DNA from: CAZEDU01 sp964511185
GTDB taxonomy: Bacteria > Myxococcota > Myxococcia > Myxococcales > Myxococcaceae
Assembly: GCA_964511185.1 (NCBI GenBank)
Contig: CAZEDU010000028.1
Location: 1 to 46,928 of the forward strand
DNA length: 46,928 nt
Direction: 5' to 3'
Under the pieces are notes generated by a model. It saw only the letters and a list, made by a program, of their open reading frames with translations. It made no database searches and had not been told where the DNA came from. Positions 26,352 through 33,615 of the stretch are shown here, one piece after another. The number at the start of each line of letters is the position of its first letter. The first letter of the stretch is position 1. Both the position numbers and the translations under genes were made by a program.

Positions 26352-29222
26352 ATGCGCCCCCTGCTCCTGTCGCTTGGCTTGCTCTTCGTCGGTTGCGCGG
26401 CGGTCGGCCCTCGCTTCTCGCAGAGCGTCGCGACCTCGTTCGCGCAGCAGCCGATGCGCAAGCTCACCACCGCGTCGGCGGAGATCTACTACCCCCAGGC
26501 GCACCGTCAGACCGCCTACCGGCTCGCGGGCCGGCTCGAGCAGTGCCTCGGCGAGCTCCGCGCCAAGGTCTTCTCCAAGACGCAGCGCCCGAAGGTGCTG
26601 CTCTATTTGACCTCGGCCAACTTCAACAACGCCTACGTCGTGCCCACCGCGGTCGGCACGCCGATTCACTCCGTCATCCCCCTGCAGTGGACCTCGGACC
26701 TCTCCAACTGGTTCGAGCCCGGCATCTTCGACGTGAGCGACGTCGGCTGCCACGAGCTCACCCACTTCGTGCAGCTCGAGCAGGTGAACGGGCTGTGGTT
26801 CGGCGTGAACTGGCTGTTCGGCAACATCCTCGCGCCCAACAGCTTCGTCGAGAGCTGGTTCCTCGAAGGGCTCGCGCAGTACTACGAAGGCCGGCTGGGC
26901 CGCGAGACGGGGCGGCCGCACAGCGCGTTCTACCGGCAGAGCTTCTTGTCCGGCATCGCCTCGCGCGGCGGGGAGCTGCGCGCGGGAGATCTGAACGCGC
27001 TGCAGCGCGAGCTGTCGCCGTTCGGCGGCAACTACCTGACCGGGCTCCACTTCGTGGAGTACCTGGCCGACACCCACGGGCCCGAGAAGCTCTGGCAGCT
27101 CGTCGACGAGCAGGCCAGCGCGGTGGTACCGCCGATCGCCGTCACCTTCCGCTTCCGGCGCGTCTACGGCAAGGACCTGCGGGGCCTGCTCGACGACTAC
27201 GCGGCGACGCTCCGAACGCTCAAGGCCCTTCCGCGCCCCGGCAATCAGGTGGTGCTCGATCCCGACTTGGGGTCGGTGGTGCGCATCGCCGGCGCGCGGG
27301 CCGATGGCGCGATCGCCACCGTGACGGTGGGGCGCGACGAGGTGACCCGCCTGTCGATCCGCGAGCGCGACGGCAGCGTGCGCTGGCGCGTGAGCCTGAC
27401 CGAGATGCTCCCGACCCGCCGCTGGATCACCTCGGGCCCGGGAAACGCGACCGGGTTGGACTTCACGGCCGATGGCCGCTGGCTCTTTCTGTTCAACGAA
27501 GACGTCTCGCCCACCGGAGAAGAGCTCGGGCAGATCTGGCGCGTCGACGCCCGGACCGGAGAGATCGAAGTCCTCGCCGAAGACCTGCTCGGCTTCGGGG
27601 GCACCGTCCGCCCGGATGGCAGCGCGTACGCGTTCATGGAGGTCAGCGGCGACGTCACCCGGCTCGTCGAGCTGCTGCTGCCTTCCAAGGAGCGGCGCGT
27701 CCTCCACACCTTCGAGCCGGGTGAGCTCGCGGCCACGCCCGCCTACGCGCCCGACGGTCAGCGCATCGCGCTCGCGCGCCGCGTGGGCCACACGTACCAG
27801 CTCTTCCTGCGCGAGCCGTCCGGCGACCTGAGGCCGCTCACCGACGGCGGCCACTTCAACTACGCGCCGCGCTGGCTCGACGAGGCGCGCCTGGTCTTCG
27901 CCCGACAGGAAGAAGGCCGCCTTCAGGCCTGGACGGTCGAGCTGACGACCGGCGCGCGCACGCGCGTCACCGATGTCCCGTACACTCTCATCGATCCCAG
28001 CCCCTTGGGAAACGGCGAGCTGGTGATCGGCAACCGCGAAGCCTGGGGCTGGACGCTCGACCGGGTCGCCCTCCCGCCTTCGCCGCCCGCGCAGGCTTTC
28101 GTCCCGGCCGACGCGCCGCCGACCTCGGCCCCCGACGTCGCGGCGGTGTCCGACGAGCCCTATCGCCCCCTGGAAGGTTTCTTCGCGCCGACGCTGCACG
28201 CGCCGTTCGGCTACGCGACGCCGTCCGTCAGCAACGGGCGCACGGTCTGGACGCAGACCTACGGCTTGTCCGTCGAAGGGCAGGACCGGCTCGCGTTCCA
28301 CAGCTGGGCCGCCAACGCCGTCTTCCACCTGCCGAGCCGGAACCACAGCTTCGGCGCCGGATACGGCAACCACCAGCTCGCGCCGTGGTTCCTGGCGGCC
28401 CGGGCGAGCTACGCCCGCGAAGGCGTGGTGCGCGACTGGGTGGGCGCGGTCGAGGCGAGCCGGTCGTTCTGGACCACGCCCGTCTTCTTCGACTGGACGG
28501 TGCTGGACCGCGCGGTCGACCCGCGCAGCGGGCCACGCTACCGCGCCCGGCTGACCGGTCCGGGCGCCGCGTTCGTCTGGTCGGCCCAGGAGCGCACCGC
28601 GTACGGAGGGCTCCAGCGCGGGGTCATCTTCTCGCTCGGCGCGTCGCTCTACCCGCGGGCGGTGGGCAGCAGCTTCGATCTCGCCGACGGCGTGAGCGAG
28701 CTGACGCTGGCCCCGCGGCTGCCGCTGCTCCAGCGCCACTCCTTCGTCGCCACCGCCCGCGCGCGCCGCCTGTTCGGCGACCCCGTGGGGATGATGCAGC
28801 TCGGCGGCCAGCAAGGGGTGTTCTTCCTCACCGAGCCGCAGGAGGGCATCCCCGGCCGAACGCTGCGCTTGCCGCGCATCGCGTTCAGCGAGCCAGTGCG
28901 CGGCTACGAGGACTTCTCGGTGCGCGCGAGCGAGGCGCTGCTCACCCACCTGCGCTACCGCTACCCGTTCATCATCGACCGCGGCACCCTGGCGACCGCG
29001 TGGCTCTTGCCGTCGTTCTTCTTCCGGCAGATCGACGTCGAAGGCTTCTTCAGCGGCACCTACAGCGACCACCCCACCGTGCCGCGCATGCGGGCCGCCG
29101 GCGGCAGCGTGAGCGCGCGCATGGCGATCGGCCCGGTGCCGTTCTCGCTCTTCTACCAAGGCGCGGCGCGCTTCGACGCCAGCCTACCGCCGCTGCACCT
29201 TCTGGGGTTCAGCCTCGACTGA
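26352..29222 (+). CDS. Outer-membrane gluzincin protease - propeller - beta-barrel fusion
   Basis: The start at 26352 gives MRPLLLSLGLLFVGCAAVGP, a signal with a likely lipid-attached Cys15. Residues about 35-290 contain a zinc protease site: CHELTHFVQLEQ (HExxH at 134-138) and, 34 residues later, Glu172 in WFLEGLAQYYEG, the gluzincin arrangement. Residues about 310-590 look like a TolB/WD40-type propeller (GTVRPDGSAYAFMEV, ATPAYAPDGQRIALARR). Residues about 600-956 are alternating-pattern strands ending in PLHLLGFSLD, consistent with an outer-membrane barrel of the surface-antigen type. The three-part architecture suggests a cell-surface peptidase. The 3' end overlaps nadD by 14 bases. Substrate unknown. 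Confidence 0.8.
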   Translation: MRPLLLSLGLLFVGCAAVGPRFSQSVATSFAQQPMRKLTTASAEIYYPQAHRQTAYRLAGRLEQCLGELRAKVFSKTQRPKVLLYLTSANFNNAYVVPTAVGTPIHSVIPLQWTSDLSNWFEPGIFDVSDVGCHELTHFVQLEQVNGLWFGVNWLFGNILAPNSFVESWFLEGLAQYYEGRLGRETGRPHSAFYRQSFLSGIASRGGELRAGDLNALQRELSPFGGNYLTGLHFVEYLADTHGPEKLWQLVDEQASAVVPPIAVTFRFRRVYGKDLRGLLDDYAATLRTLKALPRPGNQVVLDPDLGSVVRIAGARADGAIATVTVGRDEVTRLSIRERDGSVRWRVSLTEMLPTRRWITSGPGNATGLDFTADGRWLFLFNEDVSPTGEELGQIWRVDARTGEIEVLAEDLLGFGGTVRPDGSAYAFMEVSGDVTRLVELLLPSKERRVLHTFEPGELAATPAYAPDGQRIALARRVGHTYQLFLREPSGDLRPLTDGGHFNYAPRWLDEARLVFARQEEGRLQAWTVELTTGARTRVTDVPYTLIDPSPLGNGELVIGNREAWGWTLDRVALPPSPPAQAFVPADAPPTSAPDVAAVSDEPYRPLEGFFAPTLHAPFGYATPSVSNGRTVWTQTYGLSVEGQDRLAFHSWAANAVFHLPSRNHSFGAGYGNHQLAPWFLAARASYAREGVVRDWVGAVEASRSFWTTPVFFDWTVLDRAVDPRSGPRYRARLTGPGAAFVWSAQERTAYGGLQRGVIFSLGASLYPRAVGSSFDLADGVSELTLAPRLPLLQRHSFVATARARRLFGDPVGMMQLGGQQGVFFLTEPQEGIPGRTLRLPRIAFSEPVRGYEDFSVRASEALLTHLRYRYPFIIDRGTLATAWLLPSFFFRQIDVEGFFSGTYSDHPTVPRMRAAGGSVSARMAIGPVPFSLFYQGAARFDASLPPLHLLGFSLD

Positions 29223-29766
29223 GCCCGTAGAGGCCGTGCTGCCGCGCGTACTCGAGCACCACGCGCGGCACGAGCGTCTCGGGCAGCTGGTTCGACTCCA
29301 GCCGCTGGCGCACCTCGGTCGACGAGACCTCGACGAGCGGCGGCCCCACCGCCTCGGGCGCGGGGTGCCCGGCGCGGTTGAGCACCAACACCCGCGCGAG
29401 CGATCGGATGCGATCGACCTGCTTCCAGCTCGGCAGGTCCTTGACGATGTCGGAGCCGATCACCAGGGTGAACTCGGCGTCCGGGTGCATGCGCACCAAG
29501 TGCTCGAGCGTGTCGACGGTGCGCCCCTCGCCGCCCAGCGTCTGTTCGACGCGGCAGACCTGGAGCCAGCCGGCCAGATCCTTCGCCACCAGATCGCACA
29601 TCCGAGCGCGGTGCTCGAAGTCGACCAGCGCCTTGCCGAACGGGTGTCGAAACGACGGCATCATCCACACCACGTCGACCGGTTGGGTGGCGCGCACGTA
29701 GAGCGCCGCCATCACATGGCCGACGTGCGGCGGGTTGAACGAGCCTCCGAGCAGAGCGACGCGCAA
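29209..29766 (-). CDS. nadD: Nicotinate-nucleotide adenylyltransferase
   Basis: Makes deamido-NAD from nicotinate mononucleotide and ATP in NAD synthesis. The N-terminal GGSFNPPHVGH (residues 7-17) is the nucleotidyltransferase HxGH motif, and VEVSSTEVRQRL near the end is the family's SSTxIR signature. 185 residues, typical length. It follows the phosphoesterase-like gene by 13 bases in one unit with namZ. Confidence 0.95.
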   Translation of the reverse strand: MRVALLGGSFNPPHVGHVMAALYVRATQPVDVVWMMPSFRHPFGKALVDFEHRARMCDLVAKDLAGWLQVCRVEQTLGGEGRTVDTLEHLVRMHPDAEFTLVIGSDIVKDLPSWKQVDRIRSLARVLVLNRAGHPAPEAVGPPLVEVSSTEVRQRLESNQLPETLVPRVVLEYARQHGLYGLSRG

Positions 29767-29779
29767 GACCTTGAAGCCC

Positions 29780-30343
29780 TCACTTCACGCTGAGCTTGGT
29801 CTTAAGTCCCACTGAGAGAAGGTGCCCGTCAATGAGCGACCGGCCGTCGAGCGCGTACGCCGAGAACTTGAGGTTCTTCTCCGCGGTCTCGAGCAGCCCG
29901 CAGCTGGCGATCGGCGCGTTGAGGCTCCCGGGGGTGACGAAGAAGCGCGGGCCGATCTGGGTGACCTTCGGCTCGAGCTCCCGGCCGTGCACGAAGACCG
30001 CGGCGTTGAGCATGTCGTCGCGGGTGAGGTCGTTCTTGTCGTGCACCACGCAGCACAAGACGTCCCCCAGCATGTCCATCGCCTTCTTGGCGATCGCCGC
30101 GTCGGCGTACGCCGGGCAGTCCCGCTCGGGCGTGCGCAGAAACCGGTCGCCCAGCTTGGCGAGCTCGTCGAGCGAGAGCCCGCCGGGCGCCTGCTGCTTC
30201 CAGGTGCGCCACTGGTCGAAGTCGTCGAAGCGCCCGCCGATGAAGATGAACCGGCGCGCGCCGAGCGAACGCAGCAGCTCGAACGCCGCGTCGAACGCGC
30301 TCAGGTCGCCGTGACTGTCCGACAGTAAACCGATTCCCCCCAT
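29780..30343 (-). CDS. Calcineurin-like phosphoesterase fold with degenerate metal site
   Basis: Begins MGGIGLLSDSHGDLSAFDAA, the first metal motif (DxHG) of YfcE-type phosphoesterases. The next motif, normally GDxxD, reads IGGRFDDFD, and the GN(H/C)D motif is replaced by VVHDKNDL. The later part has FFVTPGSLNAP, comparable to the family's NPGS segment. The fold is convincing but catalysis is uncertain because two ligand motifs are altered. 187 residues. It lies between namZ (6 bases) and nadD (13 bases). Confidence 0.75.
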   Translation of the reverse strand: MGGIGLLSDSHGDLSAFDAAFELLRSLGARRFIFIGGRFDDFDQWRTWKQQAPGGLSLDELAKLGDRFLRTPERDCPAYADAAIAKKAMDMLGDVLCCVVHDKNDLTRDDMLNAAVFVHGRELEPKVTQIGPRFFVTPGSLNAPIASCGLLETAEKNLKFSAYALDGRSLIDGHLLSVGLKTKLSVK

Positions 30344-30349
30344 ACCTGG

Positions 30350-31534
30350 CTAACCGTACAGGGCATGCTTCGCCCGCGTCGCCTGGAATCTGCGGGCTTG
30401 CTCGTCGAAGCCCTCCACCAGCCTCGGCAGCGGGGCGCCCGAGTCGATGCCGCGCCGAACCTGGTCGGTGCCGCACAAGAGGTCGAAGGCCGGAATGTCC
30501 TCGACGAACTCGTAGGCGTCCTTGCGCCAGGCAAACGCGTCGCCGCCCAGCTCGCGCGCGGCCTTCACGATGGCGATGCCGGTGAGCAGCGGGCGAAACG
30601 CCTGGCGATCGGTCACGTGCATCATCGCGCCCGAGCACGAGACGCCCTTGTGCTTGTCGAAGGTCGGGGTGAAGGACACCGGCCGGAAGCGCACGCCGGG
30701 CAGATCTTCCTGCGCCAGCCTCGCCACCAGCGCGTTCGAGTCCAGCCACGGCGCGCCGAACTGCTCGAACGGCCGGCAGGTGCCGCGCCCCTCGCTGACG
30801 TTGGTCCCTTCGAGCAGGCACATGCCCGGGTAGACCAGCGCGGTGTCGGGGGTGGGCATGTTCGGCGACGGCGGGATGAAGGCGCGGCCCACGTCGGTCC
30901 AGAGGTGCGCGCGGCGCAGCCCCTCGCAGGGAACGACCTCCAGCTCGCAGCCGATCTCCTCTTCCTGGTTGAACAGCCGCGCGAGCTCTCCGGCGGTCAT
31001 GCCGTGGCGGTTCGGGAGACAGAAGAGCCCCACGAACGAGCGGTACCGCGCCTCGGGCAGGTTGCCCTCGACGAGCTCACCGCCGATCGGGTTGGGGCGA
31101 TCGAGCACGTAGAAGCGCACGCCCTTCCGCGCGGCGGCCTTCATCGCCAACGCCATGGTGTAGACGTACGTGTAGTAGCGGCTGCCGACGTCCTGGATGT
31201 CGAACACCAGCGCGTCGAGTCCGTCGAGCCACTCGGCCTTGGGCGAGAGCGACTCGAAGGTCGAGCCATACAGGCTGTACACCGGGGCGCCCGTCGACGG
31301 ATCGACCGCCTCGTCACCGACCGCTTCCATGTACTGCGCTTCGCCGCGGACGCCGTGCTCGGGCCCGAAGAGCGCCTTGAGCTCGACCCCGGGCGCGCGC
31401 GCGAGCAGATCGGCCAGGTGGCGGAAGTCGCCGTCGACGCTGGTGGGGTTGACGATCGCCCCGACCCGCATGCCCTTCAACGCCCGAAACGCTTGCGAGG
31501 CCCAGACGTCGAGCCCGGTTCGAACGCGGTTCAT
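30350..31534 (-). CDS. namZ: NamZ-type exo-beta-N-acetylmuramidase (DUF1343, GH171)
   Basis: The family releases terminal MurNAc from peptidoglycan fragments during cell-wall recycling. Recognised from VNPTSVDGDFRHLADLL, LKALFGPEHGVRGEAQ, VFDIQDVGSRYYTYVYTM, FYVLDRPNPIGGELVEGN and the C-terminal region LLEGTNVSEGRGTCRPFE. The ATG at 31534 has GGGAG six bases upstream, better than the GTG at 31546. 394 residues. No signal peptide, so a cytosolic enzyme acting on imported muropeptides is suggested. First gene of a unit with the phosphoesterase-like gene and nadD. Confidence 0.9.
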   Translation of the reverse strand: MNRVRTGLDVWASQAFRALKGMRVGAIVNPTSVDGDFRHLADLLARAPGVELKALFGPEHGVRGEAQYMEAVGDEAVDPSTGAPVYSLYGSTFESLSPKAEWLDGLDALVFDIQDVGSRYYTYVYTMALAMKAAARKGVRFYVLDRPNPIGGELVEGNLPEARYRSFVGLFCLPNRHGMTAGELARLFNQEEEIGCELEVVPCEGLRRAHLWTDVGRAFIPPSPNMPTPDTALVYPGMCLLEGTNVSEGRGTCRPFEQFGAPWLDSNALVARLAQEDLPGVRFRPVSFTPTFDKHKGVSCSGAMMHVTDRQAFRPLLTGIAIVKAARELGGDAFAWRKDAYEFVEDIPAFDLLCGTDQVRRGIDSGAPLPRLVEGFDEQARRFQATRAKHALYG

Positions 31535-31566
31535 GGTTGCTCCCACACGTGCCCGCTTTGGAGGCG

Positions 31567-31572
31567 ACTATA
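31567..31572 (-). promoter_or_regulatory. Candidate -10 element of namZ in the divergent space
   Basis: ACTATA on the plus strand reads TATAGT on the minus strand, a good -10 about 33 bases upstream of the namZ ATG. No convincing -35 is present at 16-18 bases. The overlapping plus-strand reading TATACA (31569-31574) could serve the divergent dehydrogenase gene, 35 bases before its ATG. Confidence 0.35.
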
Positions 31573-31608
31573 CAGCGCCCAGCCAGGCGCGATGCTAAGC
31601 CATCCCCC

Positions 31609-32844
31609 ATGCGCACGGTGAGACCGTTGCTCCTGGGCTTGGCGTTGGCTGGCGCTGGAATTCTCTCGGTATGCGGTGCGTGCGCCATCGGGAAGTCGGC
31701 CGGCCGCACCGACGTGGCGGGGAGCCTGGCCGAGTTCAGCGATCACGACGAGCACCGGGAGCGGTTGCCGGTGCGCTTCACGCCGGTGGCGCGCGGGTTC
31801 GATCAGCCCACCGCGTTCGAGTTCGTGCCCGGCCGCGAGGATCTGATCGTCGTGCTGCAGAAGGAAGGGAAGGCGTTCTGGGCGTCGACCCAGGACGGCC
31901 GCAAAGGCGAATGGCTCGAGGTGCCGGTGCTCACCGCGTCGGAAGAGGGGCTGCTCGGCATCGCCTTCCACCCCCGCTTCGCCGAGAACGGCCGCTTCTT
32001 CTTGAACTACGTCGCCGCGCGCGACGGCGAGGACATGACGCACGTCGACGAGTGGGCGATCGCGCCGGGCGCCGACCTCACGGCGCAGAAGCCCAAGCGC
32101 GTGAAGACCTTGCTCACGGTCGTGCAGCCCTACCCCAACCACAACGGCGGGCACGTGACGTTCGGCCCCGACGGCTTTCTGTACATCGGCCTGGGCGACG
32201 GCGGGTTCCGCGCGGACCCCCTCAACGCGGGGCAGGACCTCCAGCAGCTGCTCGGGAAGATGTTGCGCATCGACGTCGACCGGACCGAAGGCGCGCGGCC
32301 CTACGGCATCCCGCCCGACAACCCCTTCGTGGGACGCGCCGACGCGCGCCCGGAGATCTTCGCGTACGGGCTGCGAAACCCGTGGCGGTACTCGTTCGAT
32401 CCGCAAGGCAGGCTGGTGGTGGCGGACGTCGGGCAAGACCTGTGGGAGGAGCTGTCGTTCGCGCCCAAGGGCGCGAACCTGGGTTGGCGCGTTCGAGAGA
32501 GCCGGCACTGCTTTCGCCCCAAGCGCGACTGCGCGAGCGACGGGATGATCGACCCCTTCTACGAGTACGACCACGTCGACGGGCGGTCGATCACCGGCGG
32601 TCATGTCTACACCGGCAGCGCGATTCCGCAGCTCGCGGGGCGCTACGTGTTCGCGGACTTCACCACCGGGCGCTTCTGGGCGGTGCGCCTGCCAAGCCAG
32701 GTGGTCGAGAAGCCGGCGCTCGTCCCAGCAGTGGCGTTGGGGCGGTGGCCGCTCGTGCCGGTCAGCTTCGCCCAGGATCCGCACGGCGCGCTCTACGTCG
32801 CCGACTTCGCGGAAGGCGGGATTCACCGCCTGGACCCGCCCTGA
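31609..32844 (+). CDS. PQQ-dependent aldose sugar dehydrogenase-like protein (GSDH family), exported
   Basis: Members oxidise aldoses in the periplasm or outside the cell using PQQ. The signal region (MRTVRPLLLGLALAGAGILS, followed by CGACA) is followed by a six-bladed propeller. Family motifs: ARGFDQPTAFEFVPG, EEGLLGIAFHPRF, the catalytic-histidine block NHNGGHVTFGPDG, YIGLGDGG, EIFAYGLRNPWRYSFD and GGHVYTG. 411 residues. Divergent from namZ. No PQQ synthesis genes are visible, so cofactor supply is unknown. A cysteine pair near the signal end could be a lipid-attachment site. Confidence 0.88.
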   Translation: MRTVRPLLLGLALAGAGILSVCGACAIGKSAGRTDVAGSLAEFSDHDEHRERLPVRFTPVARGFDQPTAFEFVPGREDLIVVLQKEGKAFWASTQDGRKGEWLEVPVLTASEEGLLGIAFHPRFAENGRFFLNYVAARDGEDMTHVDEWAIAPGADLTAQKPKRVKTLLTVVQPYPNHNGGHVTFGPDGFLYIGLGDGGFRADPLNAGQDLQQLLGKMLRIDVDRTEGARPYGIPPDNPFVGRADARPEIFAYGLRNPWRYSFDPQGRLVVADVGQDLWEELSFAPKGANLGWRVRESRHCFRPKRDCASDGMIDPFYEYDHVDGRSITGGHVYTGSAIPQLAGRYVFADFTTGRFWAVRLPSQVVEKPALVPAVALGRWPLVPVSFAQDPHGALYVADFAEGGIHRLDPP

Positions 32845-32853
32845 GCCCAAAGG

Positions 32854-33537
32854 CTACCGGCGTGACTTCTTGAGCTGGCGCATCTTCTTCTTCGGCGGCT
32901 CGAGGGAGCGGCGCAGCTGGTCCGCCTGGGCGTGGCGGCCGGTGCGCTCGTAGAGCTCGGCGAGCTTCCGCTTCGGCGCGGGCAAGCTCGGGTTGCCGGC
33001 GATCAACCGGAGCCACTCGCGCTCCGCCTCGTCGTTGCGCGATTGCCGTTCGAGCATCGCCGCCAGCTGCATGCGGCTGCCCACGTCGCCCGGATCCGCG
33101 GCGAGCACGGCGCGGTACTGCGCCTCGGCTTTTCGCCACGCCTGACGCGCGACGTGCAGCCCCGCCAGCCGCAGCCGCGCCTCGGGGAACTCGGGCCGGT
33201 AGTGCACCGCGATCTCGAACGAGCGCTGCGCCTCGTCCAACCGCCCCTTCTCGACCTGCAACAGCCCCCACAGGTAGTGCACGCGCGGGTTCTCTGGCGC
33301 GAGGCTCCGCGCCGCGTCGAGGTGCCACTCGGCCGCGCCCAGCGCGCGCCCGGCCTTGAGCTCGAGCCGGCCGGCCTCCAGGCGCGCCAACTCCCAGCCC
33401 GGGCTCTCGCGGATCAACCGCTCGAGCGCCTCTTTCGCGCGCCCGTCGTCTCCGGCCTGCTCGTGCGCGAGCGCCTGCCGCAGGCGCGCCGGGTCGGGCG
33501 AGAGCAGCAACGTGAGGCCAACCGCGAGCTCGAGCAT
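32854..33537 (-). CDS. TPR-repeat protein
   Basis: The ATG at 33537 gives MLELAVGLTLLLSPDP, a short hydrophobic start, then tetratricopeptide-like units: DGRAKEALERLIRESPGWEL, WHLDAARSLAPENPRVHYLW, LDEAQRSFEIAVHYRPEFPE, WRKAEAQYRAVLAADPGDVG and DEAEREWLRLIAGNPSLPAP. The tail is strongly basic. 227 residues. The much longer open frame running upstream is antisense to mutS2 and is rejected. Convergent with the dehydrogenase gene (9 bases apart). A generic protein-binding role is inferred. Confidence 0.8.
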   Translation of the reverse strand: MLELAVGLTLLLSPDPARLRQALAHEQAGDDGRAKEALERLIRESPGWELARLEAGRLELKAGRALGAAEWHLDAARSLAPENPRVHYLWGLLQVEKGRLDEAQRSFEIAVHYRPEFPEARLRLAGLHVARQAWRKAEAQYRAVLAADPGDVGSRMQLAAMLERQSRNDEAEREWLRLIAGNPSLPAPKRKLAELYERTGRHAQADQLRRSLEPPKKKMRQLKKSRR

Positions 33538-33615
33538 GGCTTGCCCGTTGGATACCACATCGCGCCCGTCGCCGGTCCTTGACGTCCGCGGCGGCGTCGA
33601 GTTGGAAGGCACCCC

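Noticed and set aside
26121..29159. A 1012-residue open frame on the minus strand
   Set aside because: Antisense to the protease-propeller-barrel gene, which has clear motifs; composition is Arg/Ala/Gly/Glu-biased with no recognisable domain.
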